Made by a program: the position numbers and the translations under genes. Below the pieces are notes generated by a model that had not been told where the DNA came from, made no database searches, and was given only the letters and a program-made list of their open reading frames with translations. 21,545 nucleotides of DNA from Sandaracinus sp. (GTDB taxonomy: Bacteria; Myxococcota_A; Polyangia; Polyangiales; Houyiibacteriaceae): positions 1 to 21,545 of the forward strand of contig JACKEH010000069.1 of NCBI GenBank assembly GCA_020633125.1. The letters are read 5' to 3'. Shown here one piece after another: positions 7,233-14,191 of the stretch (positions within the stretch are counted from its first letter, which is position 1; each line of letters begins with the position of its first letter).

Positions 7233-8303
7233 ATGAAGTCGGACTACTACGAGGTTTTGGGCGTCTCTCGGGACGTCGACGCCGCCGAGCTCAAGCGCGC
7301 GTACCGAAAAAGAGCGGCTCAATACCATCCGGACAAGAACCCGGACGATCCGAGCGCGGAAGACAAATTCAAAGAGATCTCGGAGGCTTACCAGGTCCTC
7401 CAGGATCCGCAGAAGCGCGAGCTCTACGACCGCTTCGGCCACGACGGCCTCGCTGGAGGACCGGGCGTCGGCTTCCAGGACATCGGCGACATCTTCTCGT
7501 CGTTCCAGGACATCTTCGGCGACCTCTTCGGAGGCATGGGCGGCATGGGAGGCCGCCGCGCCGCTCGGCCCGACGCGCCCGCCCGTGGTGCCGACGTCCG
7601 GACCGCCCTCGAGCTCACCCTCGAAGAAGCCGCTTTCGGCACCGAGCGTGAGCTCGAGCTGCGTCATCCGACCCCCTGCGGCGATTGCCGCGCGACCGGC
7701 GCCAAGGACGGCAAGGTCGAGCAGTGCTCGACGTGCAACGGCAGCGGCCAGGTCGCGACCCGGCGCGGGGCGTTCATCCTCCAGACGCATTGTCCCGCCT
7801 GCCAGGGACGCGGCTCCCGCATCGACGAGGCGTGCCCGACCTGCACCGGCAGCGGCGAGGTCGCGAGCGACCGCAAGGTTCGCGTGAACATTCCCGCCGG
7901 CATCGACGACGGTCAGACCCTTCGTTTGGCGAACCAAGGCCAAGCGGGGCGGCGCGGCGGACCGCCGGGTCACCTCTACGTGCAGGTGCGCGTCGAGCCC
8001 CACCCGCTTTTCGAGCGGGACGGCGTCGACCTCGTGCACGGGCTCAAGCTCTCGTTCCCGCAGGCCGCGCTCGGGGCCAAGGTCGACGTGCCCAGCCTCA
8101 AGACGGGCGAGGCCGCGACGCCCTTGAAGGTGCCGGCGGGCGTGCAGCCGGGCGAGACCTTGGTGCTTCGTGGGCAAGGCGTGCCGCGCCTCGACGGGCG
8201 TGGACGTGGTGACCTCGTGTGTGTGGTTCAGGTCGACGTGCCGAAGGAGCTCTCGCCGAAGGCGCGCGAGCTCATCGAAGAGCTCGCGAAGACCATGGAC
8301 TGA
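7233..8303 (+). CDS. dnaJ: Type I DnaJ/Hsp40 co-chaperone
   Basis: This 356-residue cytoplasmic co-chaperone stimulates DnaK ATP hydrolysis and delivers unfolded clients. The J domain fills residues 4-70 with the essential HPD at 32-34. A short Gly/Phe-rich stretch (about 74-107, including DIFGDLFGGMGGMGG) follows. The zinc-binding domain has four Cys pairs at 149/152, 165/168, 187/190 and 201/204; the first (CGDCRATG) departs from the usual C-x-x-C-x-G-x-G. The C-terminal client-binding domains carry the expected VNIPAGIDDGQTLRL and GDLVCVVQVDVP blocks. Slightly shorter than E. coli DnaJ (376 aa). ATG at 7233 gives the usual MKSDYYEVLGV start; the in-frame ATG at 7212 would add seven residues and cannot be excluded, as neither has a good Shine-Dalgarno. 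No dnaK or grpE is adjacent, so it may be one of several DnaJ paralogues. Confidence 0.95.
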   Translation: MKSDYYEVLGVSRDVDAAELKRAYRKRAAQYHPDKNPDDPSAEDKFKEISEAYQVLQDPQKRELYDRFGHDGLAGGPGVGFQDIGDIFSSFQDIFGDLFGGMGGMGGRRAARPDAPARGADVRTALELTLEEAAFGTERELELRHPTPCGDCRATGAKDGKVEQCSTCNGSGQVATRRGAFILQTHCPACQGRGSRIDEACPTCTGSGEVASDRKVRVNIPAGIDDGQTLRLANQGQAGRRGGPPGHLYVQVRVEPHPLFERDGVDLVHGLKLSFPQAALGAKVDVPSLKTGEAATPLKVPAGVQPGETLVLRGQGVPRLDGRGRGDLVCVVQVDVPKELSPKARELIEELAKTMD

Positions 8304-8661
8304 CTTTGTTTCTGGTCGGCTGGCGCCGACTTCTGGGGAGTGAGCTCCCCAGCCCTCCCTCCTCGCCGACGTCACTGCGCTTCGCTCCGTTCGGTCGGCT
8401 TCGCTCCTCCGGAGGCGAGGGGACTACGTCCCCTTCGGATTGAAGCGGAATCGTGCGCACGGCGAAGCGGACGCAGTCCGCATAGCTGCACGATTCCGCG
8501 AAACTACCGTCCACACGCGCGAGCGTGTGCGGCGGTGAACCCCCGCGAGTCACCCGCGACTGGCCCTCGCTGCGCGCGGTTTCTGGAAGTGAGGGGTTGG
8601 TAGCCCGCCAGCCGTTCGTGTACGTCGCCGTTCGCTCCGATGTGGGAAGCGACGCGTCCGC
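8304..8661. other. 358-bp non-coding region rich in inverted repeats
   Basis: The region lies between the convergent dnaJ and PhnD-like genes and has no credible gene. It holds at least five compact palindromes: 8333-8352 (CTGGGGAG/CTCCCCAG, 4-nt loop), 8406-8415 (CCTCCGGAGG), 8418-8434 (AGGGGAC, TAC loop, GTCCCCT), 8445-8499 (12-bp outer arms enclosing a second hairpin) and 8512-8529 (CACACGC, GCGA loop, GCGTGTG). The first could serve as the dnaJ terminator, although no T run follows. The cluster resembles a REP-type or structured-RNA locus. Confidence 0.6.
8445..8499. repeat. Nested inverted repeat (12-bp outer arms, 6-bp inner hairpin)
   Basis: GCGGAATCGTGC (8445-8456) is an exact reverse complement of GCACGATTCCGC (8488-8499). 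Between them GCGGAC/GTCCGC (8467-8472 and 8476-8481) forms an inner hairpin with a GCA loop. The inner hairpin resembles the neighbouring AGGGGAC/GTCCCCT hairpin at 8418-8434, so the two may share an origin. Confidence 0.65.
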
Positions 8662-9462
8662 TCAGGCGGTGACCTTCATCGCCGCCCGCACCGCTTCGTA
8701 GCGTTCGAGCGTGGTCGGCTCGAAACGTTCGACGGCGAAGAGCTCCCGCAACACCTGCGCTCCATCCGGGCTCTGGTGCAGGTTGAGCAACGCCACCACG
8801 AAGCGTTGTCGAAGCTCGTCGGTGCACGCCGCGGTGGAGACGATCGCATCCGCGGGAATCGGTTCGCTGACGAGCAGCGCGCGCATGCGCTGGCGTGTCC
8901 CCGAGAGCTCCCAGCCGGCGCCGACGATGGTGGCGTCGGGCGCGTCCGAAGCGCGCTGCACGAAGGTCGCGCCCACCTCGGCGTCTTGGGCGTCGACCGC
9001 TCGTCCGACCGAGACGTGGTCGGCGAGAAAACGTTGCTCCGCGAAGAGCCCGTCCGCGTCGAGCTCGAGCTGCGCGAGGGCCAAGCGAGGGAAGAGGAAA
9101 CCCGCGCAGCTGTTGCGGTCGACCCATGCGACGCGTGCGCCCGCGAGGTCGGTCGCGTTCTCGTAGGGCGCGTCCTCGCGGCAGAAGAGCGCGCCTTGAA
9201 AATGGGCGCGGTGGTGGCGCACGCCCGACGCCAGCAGTTGCGTCGACGACTCTTCCATCGCGCGCACGAGCACCGCCGGCGGAAGCCACGCCAGCTCGGT
9301 CTCGGAGTCGAGCACGTGCTCGAGCAGGTCGCCGTACGTCGCGGTGCTGCGGACCTCGACCAGGACCTCGAGGCGGTCGGCGAGCACGCGCGCGAAGGCG
9401 GCGCGCGCGGGGGCTCGTGTCGCACCCACGGGTCCCGTCAACAATCGGAGCGTCGACGACAT
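8662..9462 (-). CDS. PhnD-like phosphate/phosphonate-binding protein, no signal peptide
   Basis: This 266-residue protein has the fold signature of the PhnD-type periplasmic binding family: an early hydrophobic strand, a TYGDLLEHV helix, ELAWLPPAVLVRA at about 56-68, and the diagnostic DLAGARVAWVDRNSCAGFLFPR-like segment near 105-126, equivalent to the usual kVAFVDPxSxSGYLFP block. The start at 9462 (ATG) leaves no signal peptide or lipobox, and no permease or ATPase gene adjoins it. I therefore infer a cytoplasmic ligand-binding protein, perhaps a sensor, rather than a transport component. Related soluble proteins occur as the sensing half of histidine kinases. A TACGCT box 12 nt before the ATG may be a -10 element. 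The ligand is unknown. Confidence 0.8.
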   Translation of the reverse strand: MSSTLRLLTGPVGATRAPARAAFARVLADRLEVLVEVRSTATYGDLLEHVLDSETELAWLPPAVLVRAMEESSTQLLASGVRHHRAHFQGALFCREDAPYENATDLAGARVAWVDRNSCAGFLFPRLALAQLELDADGLFAEQRFLADHVSVGRAVDAQDAEVGATFVQRASDAPDATIVGAGWELSGTRQRMRALLVSEPIPADAIVSTAACTDELRQRFVVALLNLHQSPDGAQVLRELFAVERFEPTTLERYEAVRAAMKVTA

Positions 9463-9614
9463 CTGGACGACGAAGCGTATCAGCGTCGACCCGCGAATGC
9501 TTCGAAGATTCTCGTCGAGGCGCGACCTCGCGCGGCCTTTCGCGTTACCTTGGCGGCCCTCCTTCCACCCGGGATTCCACGCGCGTCGTGCGTGTGTCCA
9601 TCCCGTTTCGATTC

Positions 9615-10949
9615 ATGCGCGCCGTCGTCCTCTCCTCGCTCTTCGTGCTCGCCGCCTGTGGCGACGACGCGTTGTTGATCGATGCTCGAAGCGACGCCGG
9701 AACCGCGACGCCGAGCGACGGAGGAACGAGCGACGCGACCGTGCCCGTGCCCGACGCCGAGGTGTCCCTTCATCCGGCGATCTACCCGGCCGATCGCACC
9801 CACTCCCCGATCAGCGCGTACGTGGTCGAGAACCTTCGAGCCGTGCGCGCACGTGGCGCCGACCTTCGCGACGACGTCTTTTCGAAGGTGGGCGCGTCGG
9901 CCACCGCGAGCCTCAGCTTCTTGCATTGTTTTGCGGGCGATCGGGTCGACCTCGACGGCCGAGACCTCGACGCGACGCTCACGCACTTTCGGGGCGGCGA
10001 CGCGGACGGCACCACGCCTTTCGACCGCGACAGCGCGTGTGCGACGCCGGGATGGCACGCGGGGCGTGCGCTCGAAGGCGATCCTTCCGCGCTCGAGACC
10101 GAGGTCGAGGCGGCGCGGCCTGGCTTCGCGGTGGTGATGTACGGCACCAACGACATCAACATCGTCAGCCTCGAGACCTACGCGTCGAACCTGCTCGACC
10201 TCGCGGACGCGTTGCTCGACCGGGGCGTGGTCCCGATCTTCACGACCGTGATGCCACGCGACGACGACCCCGAGGCGGACGCGCTCGTCGACGACTTCAA
10301 CCTCGTGGTGCGCGCCGTGGCGCAAGCGCGTCAGGTGCCGATGATCGACTTCCACCGCGAGCTCTTGCCGCTCTCGGATCACGGTCTCGGGCCGGACGGC
10401 ATTCACCCGACGACCTCACCGAGCGGCGGGTGTGTGCTCACCGACGAGTCGCTCGTGTACGGGTACAATGTGCGCAACCTGCTGACGTTGGAGGCGCTCG
10501 ACCGCATGCGCCGGGTGCTCGTGGCGGACGACGCGGCGCCGGATGCGGCGGGGCCTGCGATCGAAGGCGAAGGGACCACCAGCGACCCCTTCGTGATCGA
10601 GGCGCTGCCTTTCGTGCACGTGCAGAGCACGTTGTTCTCGGAGCAACGCGCGCTCGACCGCTACGACGGGTGCATGGCGACGCAAGACGAGTCGGGGCCG
10701 GAGCGCCTGTACCGATTGGAGCTCGACGCGCCGACGAACGTCGTGATTCGGGTGCACGATCGCGGGTCGGTCGACGTCGACCTGCACCTCTTGGACGCAC
10801 CGACGGAGGCCGGGTGTGTGGCGCGCGCGCACCAAGAGCTTCGGGCGTCGCTCGGCGCGGGCACGCATTGGTTGGCGATCGACACCTTCGTGTCCGCGGG
10901 GACCGAACGAGCGGGAGAGTACCTGCTGACGGTGGCCGCCGAGCCGTGA
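9615..10949 (+). CDS. SGNH-hydrolase-like lipoprotein with C-terminal beta-sandwich
   Basis: This 444-residue lipoprotein has a lipobox VLAAC, with Cys15 as lipid anchor, then a Ser/Asp/Gly/Thr linker to about residue 50. The catalytic-type domain (about 55-330) shows SGNH blocks: GTND at 177-180 (oxyanion Asn179) and DGIH at 261-264 (Asp261 and His264 of the triad). The block I motif, normally G-D-S, reads VGAS with Ser95; the preceding Asp is Ala, so activity is less certain. The last 115 residues resemble a pre-peptidase C-terminal (PPC)-type beta-sandwich with VDVDLHLLDAP and GTHWLAIDTF. Likely an extracytoplasmic esterase or acyl/acetyl hydrolase, or a binding descendant of one. It is divergent from the PhnD-like gene with a 152-bp gap. 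Start at 9615 was chosen for the signal peptide. Confidence 0.88.
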   Translation: MRAVVLSSLFVLAACGDDALLIDARSDAGTATPSDGGTSDATVPVPDAEVSLHPAIYPADRTHSPISAYVVENLRAVRARGADLRDDVFSKVGASATASLSFLHCFAGDRVDLDGRDLDATLTHFRGGDADGTTPFDRDSACATPGWHAGRALEGDPSALETEVEAARPGFAVVMYGTNDINIVSLETYASNLLDLADALLDRGVVPIFTTVMPRDDDPEADALVDDFNLVVRAVAQARQVPMIDFHRELLPLSDHGLGPDGIHPTTSPSGGCVLTDESLVYGYNVRNLLTLEALDRMRRVLVADDAAPDAAGPAIEGEGTTSDPFVIEALPFVHVQSTLFSEQRALDRYDGCMATQDESGPERLYRLELDAPTNVVIRVHDRGSVDVDLHLLDAPTEAGCVARAHQELRASLGAGTHWLAIDTFVSAGTERAGEYLLTVAAEP

Positions 10950-10971
10950 GCGCTCGCGTGGCTTCGAGCGC
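10950..10971. terminator. Hairpin between convergent genes
   Basis: GCGCTCG (10950-10956) pairs with CGAGCGC (10965-10971) across an 8-nt loop, starting right after the lipoprotein stop at 10949. The gene at 10998 converges on it. There is no T run in either direction, so its action as a terminator is a guess from position. Confidence 0.35.
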
Positions 10972-10997
10972 GCCCGTCGAACGACGGATTCGTGCTC

Positions 10998-11738
10998 TCA
11001 GTCGGGCGGGTGGCAGAAGAGCTCGAGCGCGAGGCCCGAACCCGCCGAGCGGGGGATCTCGCCCGCGCGGAGCCGTGCGGCGAGCGCTTCGTCGATCGCC
11101 GCGAGGTCGCGGGTCGTGGCGCCGACGACGTGAGCGCCCACCCGCAGGGGGGCGTCGGTGGAGAGCAGGTGCTCGTAGACCGCGTGGCCGAAGACCACGA
11201 AACGCGCGTCGTCCGGTAGGCCACCGGCCTCGAGGGTTTCGATCGTCGCGCTCACGTGCGCGGGCTCGACCACGACCAAGCCGCCGCCTTCGTCGAGCAG
11301 GGTCAACGCGTCTTGTTCGACGGTCCGCGTGGGCGGGAGCCGTTCGAAGACGTCGGGGAGACGTTCGCGAAGCGCGAGGTGTTGGCGGCGTGCGAGCTCG
11401 GCCTTGCTTCGTGGGAAGGTGGCCCAGACGAGCGCGTTGAAGGTGTCGTGCCACGAACGCTCGCGCGTCGGGACGGCGCCTTCGCGGTCGATCTTCGCGT
11501 CGTAGAGCTCGTCGCGGCAGCGTGGGCCGCGGCGTCGGCCCGGCTTCGGGGCCTGGCGTTCGAAGCGCAGCGGCGTGCCGGTCGCGTTCGTCAGGCCACG
11601 CGCGAGCTCGGCGTCGAGCTCGGCGATCGTGGGCCAGGTGGGCCAGCGCCTCAGGGACGCGAACGCACGCGCGAGGGGCCAGAAGGGCGGCTCGTCGAGC
11701 CGCTCCGGCACCCAACGCGACTCGGGGGACAGCGCCAC
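10998..11738 (-). CDS. DUF3025 domain protein
   Basis: This 246-residue protein of unknown function is recognised as DUF3025 by WHDTFNALVWATFPRSK at residues 96-112, the family's most conserved stretch, by its length, and by a conserved FVVFGHAVYEHLL segment near 180-195. Many Trp, Pro and charged residues occur; no signal peptide or membrane segment is seen, so it is probably cytoplasmic. The start is GTG at 11738. No Shine-Dalgarno precedes it, but TAGGCT lies 6 nt upstream, which would place the transcription start at or next to the GTG. It converges with the SGNH lipoprotein gene and is 84 bp downstream of the lipoprotein gene ending at 11823, with a palindromic element between. Confidence 0.88.
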   Translation of the reverse strand: MALSPESRWVPERLDEPPFWPLARAFASLRRWPTWPTIAELDAELARGLTNATGTPLRFERQAPKPGRRRGPRCRDELYDAKIDREGAVPTRERSWHDTFNALVWATFPRSKAELARRQHLALRERLPDVFERLPPTRTVEQDALTLLDEGGGLVVVEPAHVSATIETLEAGGLPDDARFVVFGHAVYEHLLSTDAPLRVGAHVVGATTRDLAAIDEALAARLRAGEIPRSAGSGLALELFCHPPD

Positions 11739-11744
11739 GACGGG

Positions 11745-11750
11745 AGCCTA
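11745..11750 (-). promoter_or_regulatory. Possible -10 box (TAGGCT) of the DUF3025 gene
   Basis: TAGGCT on the minus strand is separated from the GTG start by 6 nt, the spacing expected for leaderless transcription. No -35 match is visible. The 11-base string TCGTAGGCTCC is shared with the region upstream of the aldehyde dehydrogenase gene. Confidence 0.4.
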
Positions 11751-11776
11751 CGAGGCGGAGCGGTCGGCGCTAGCAG

Positions 11777-11822
11777 GCTGCTCGAAAAGGACCGTGATGC
11801 GATTCGTGCGGTTTTCAGCAGC
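11777..11822. repeat. 46-bp palindromic (REP/MITE-like) element
   Basis: GCTGCTCGAAAA (11777-11788) pairs with TTTTCAGCAGC (11812-11822), with one unpaired base, and inner CCG/CGG pairs extend the stem. The right arm abuts the stop codon of the lipoprotein gene at 11823, so the transcript of that gene would end in this hairpin. The AGCAGGCTGCT-GAAAA type of sequence is one I recall as recurring at ends of small mobile elements, but I cannot verify a match. Confidence 0.55.
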
Positions 11823-12545
11823 TCACTCGGCCGGGAGAATGGCACGTCCGGGGTAGCATACCGTCATGCCCGCGGGGTCGAGCGTGCCCGCCGGCGGGAC
11901 CCGGCATGCGTAGCCGAGCCGGCAATCGCCGGCGACGTCGCACGCGTCGAGGCAGTAGCTCTCGAGGAAGCCGTTGCGCCAGCAGACGGTGCCGCTCGGG
12001 CAGCCGCTGGCTGCGGTGCAGCGAAGCGAGCAGTAGCCGCCGCTGAAGGTCGTGCCGTCGCGCAGTCGCTGGACGCATTGGGGCGTGGTGAGCCCCCGGT
12101 AGGCTTGGCAGTCGGCGACGGCCTCGCACGCGGCGCCCACGGGGCCGGGCGGCGGCGGGCCCGCGTCGATGCCGGCGTCCGTTCCCGCGTCGGGCTCGCC
12201 GGCGTCCGTACCCGCGTCGACCGCGATGCCCGCATCGGGGCGCTCGACGCAGCCGCGAACGACGTCGCACACGCCTAGCGGGGCACATCGTTCGTCGAAG
12301 ACGACGACCTCGCAGACGCCGGCGGTGCACCGGCTCTCCGCGCAGGGGGCCACGGCCGCGCAGTCGTCGTCCGCCGTGCATTCGCAATCGGTGCACCCGC
12401 CGGCGTCGCGCTCGGTGATCGGGACGCACGTCTCGTCGACGCAGCGTTGGCCGCTCGGGCAATCGGCGGTGGTGGTGCAGGTGTCGGTCGACGACCCCCC
12501 ACCGCACGCGACGAGACAACAAGCCAAGCACATCCAGAACCGCAT
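11823..12545 (-). CDS. Cys-rich lipoprotein with Asp-Ala-Gly linker
   Basis: This 240-residue surface lipoprotein has no assigned function. ATG at 12545 gives a short signal ending LVAC, with Cys14 as lipidation site. The N-terminal part (about 20-95) has many Cys in patterns such as CTTTADCPSGQRCVDETC. A low-complexity linker of DAGTDAG units follows (about 102-125). The C-terminal part has a further Cys-rich module with CPSGTVCWRNGF and GDCRLGYACR. This arrangement of disulfide-rich modules around a D/A/G linker is common in myxobacterial outer-membrane lipoproteins. The open frame extends further upstream, but that sequence lacks protein character and contains DNA repeats. No strong Shine-Dalgarno is present. 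The stop at 11823 directly abuts the palindromic element. Confidence 0.85.
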   Translation of the reverse strand: MRFWMCLACCLVACGGGSSTDTCTTTADCPSGQRCVDETCVPITERDAGGCTDCECTADDDCAAVAPCAESRCTAGVCEVVVFDERCAPLGVCDVVRGCVERPDAGIAVDAGTDAGEPDAGTDAGIDAGPPPPGPVGAACEAVADCQAYRGLTTPQCVQRLRDGTTFSGGYCSLRCTAASGCPSGTVCWRNGFLESYCLDACDVAGDCRLGYACRVPPAGTLDPAGMTVCYPGRAILPAE

Positions 12546-12633
12546 TCGCAGAGGATGCCATACGTCCTCGGGAGGCCGTGCTTTCTGGCGCGACGTGGGC
12601 AGATGCTTCCCGGCCTCGGGGGAACCGAGGTCG

Positions 12634-12681
12634 CCCAGCAACTTCGGGCCGCCCTGGCCCATGGAACGCCTGACGCAACGT
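12634..12681. repeat. 48-bp imperfect direct repeat, copy 1
   Basis: It starts CCCAGCAA and ends CTGACGCAACGT. It is of equal length to copy 2 at 12794-12841 and aligns without gaps, with the two ends best conserved. Confidence 0.6.
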
Positions 12682-12793
12682 CGTGTTTTGCGTGCGCGAA
12701 GCTCGTCCGAAGTGCGTGGGCGAAGAACCACCCCCCGGCAGGGAGGTGACGAAAACGCTCGTGGAAACGAGGGGTTCGCGAGGGCGTCTTCTT

Positions 12794-12841
12794 CCCAGCA
12801 AAGTCGGGCGGCATCTGCCCACGGAGCGGCTGACGCAACGT
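12794..12841. repeat. 48-bp imperfect direct repeat, copy 2
   Basis: This copy lies exactly 160 bp from copy 1 and shares its CCCAGCAA start and CTGACGCAACGT end. Within it GCATCTGCCCACG (12811-12823) is the exact reverse complement of 12594-12606. Confidence 0.6.
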
Positions 12842-12908
12842 CTCGGTTTGCTTGGGAAACGAGAGCCCGTTTTGCGTGGGCGCGTCGTGCCCGCGCTTCG
12901 AGCGGACC

Positions 12909-14132
12909 CTACGCGTCTCGCCACTCGCGCCACGTCCAATAGCGCTCGAACGGCCCGGCTCGTGGATGTCCGGCTGCCCGTGCCCTCGACGTCCAATCGA
13001 GCACCGCCTCGCGGTGCGCGGCCCACGTGTCGTCATTCGCCTCCGCTTCGAGCGCACGCGCGAGCGGCTCGACGACGGGGCGGCGCGCAGCGTCGTTGGC
13101 GAGCACGGCGCGGTGCAGCCTCTCGTGGCGCCACCACAGGTCCTCGCCGGGTCGCACGCCGACCGGGGGCTCGTTCGCCCACGCGCCGTCGAAGGCCGCG
13201 GGCTTGAACACGCTCAGGCACGGCGACGAGGTGCCGGTGAAGAACGCCGTGGGGTGAGGGCCGTCGAGGCGAACGATCATCGAGCCCGTCGTCTGTCCCG
13301 CGGCGCGGGTCGGCCAGAAGGATGCGTGCGCGCACGGCGCTTCCATGCGCCAGGTCCCCGCCGCGCCGTGGGGACCGTGGTCACGCAACACCGACGCGAG
13401 GCCGGCGACGCTCGGTGCGCCGAGCGCGTTCGTCGCCGCGAGCGTGCAGGCGCGGCGTGCGTCGCCGCCCGTGAAAGGCCGAAGCCTGCGATCGCCGAAG
13501 GCATGGGCGAAGTCGAGCGCGCCCTCGCGAAGACGACCGAGCCGTCGTGCGGCGTCGGCGGCGCCCGGGCTCACGCGGTCGAAGTCGCTTCCGATCGTGT
13601 GCACGTTCGAGAGCGTCGCGACGCCACGCACGCGCTTCGCCGCCCAATGCGGCCCCGCCGTCTCGACGATCCACGCGCGACGCGCGTCGGCGAGCACGAA
13701 GCTCGAGAAGTAGCGAAAGCTCCGATCGCGACGCGCCATCGGGCCGCCTTGCGGGAAACGATCGAGCAGCTCCACGAGAAGCGCGAGCGCGTCGTCGGCC
13801 GTGGTCGCGCGTTCGAGCACGAGGCGCTGCAGGTCCATGCCCGTGAGCCCCTCGTCCGGCACCGGCAAGCACGAGAAGGTCGCCTCGTTCGCCACCGCGA
13901 GGCCCGCTTCGTTGACGCCCATCTCGCAGCCGAAGAGCCACGCCGGACGGCTCTGGATCGTCGCCAGCGGCGCGTCGTCGAAGGGGAGGCGACGTCCCGT
14001 GGCGTCGGTGCGCGGCGACGCGCGTCGCACGTCGAAGCGATCGACGGCTTGGGCCTCGTCGGGCTCGCGGTCGCTGTTCTTCGCGATCCACACGGGCTCG
14101 CCGTCGCGAGCGATCACGACGGTGTCACACAC
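12909..14132 (-). CDS. C69-family (secernin-like) peptidase/amidohydrolase
   Basis: This 407-residue Ntn-hydrolase of the C69/secernin group acts as a dipeptidase or related amide hydrolase. The protein begins M-C-D-T; Cys2 becomes the N-terminal nucleophile after Met removal. The family block IAKNSDREPDEAQ follows at about 16-28, and MGVNEAGLAVANEA at about 71-84. The GTG start at 14132 is supported by GGGAG 7 nt upstream and by the need to expose Cys2. There is no signal peptide, so it is predicted to be cytoplasmic. It lies 59 bp after the flavin amine oxidase on the same strand and is probably co-transcribed with it, which suggests use of peptides or amine-containing compounds. Exact substrate unknown. 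Confidence 0.9.
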   Translation of the reverse strand: MCDTVVIARDGEPVWIAKNSDREPDEAQAVDRFDVRRASPRTDATGRRLPFDDAPLATIQSRPAWLFGCEMGVNEAGLAVANEATFSCLPVPDEGLTGMDLQRLVLERATTADDALALLVELLDRFPQGGPMARRDRSFRYFSSFVLADARRAWIVETAGPHWAAKRVRGVATLSNVHTIGSDFDRVSPGAADAARRLGRLREGALDFAHAFGDRRLRPFTGGDARRACTLAATNALGAPSVAGLASVLRDHGPHGAAGTWRMEAPCAHASFWPTRAAGQTTGSMIVRLDGPHPTAFFTGTSSPCLSVFKPAAFDGAWANEPPVGVRPGEDLWWRHERLHRAVLANDAARRPVVEPLARALEAEANDDTWAAHREAVLDWTSRARAAGHPRAGPFERYWTWREWRDA

Positions 14133-14191
14133 GCGCGGACTCCCGACGAACGACTACGTGGCACACACGAGAGACGCGGACGGTGCTTCGA

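Larger units (their letters stand above)
12546..12908. other. 363-bp intergenic region with dispersed repeats
   Basis: The region lies between the lipoprotein (start 12545) and the C69 peptidase (stop 12909), both on the minus strand. No credible gene was found. It contains two related 48-bp direct copies (12634-12681 and 12794-12841) and a 13-bp inverted match between 12594-12606 and 12811-12823. GTTTTGCGTG also recurs near 12684 and 12869. Confidence 0.55.

Noticed and set aside
9344..11440. Large Arg-rich plus-strand open frame over the SGNH and DUF3025 genes
   Set aside because: Composition is dominated by Arg/Pro/Gly and it overlaps two better-supported genes on both strands.
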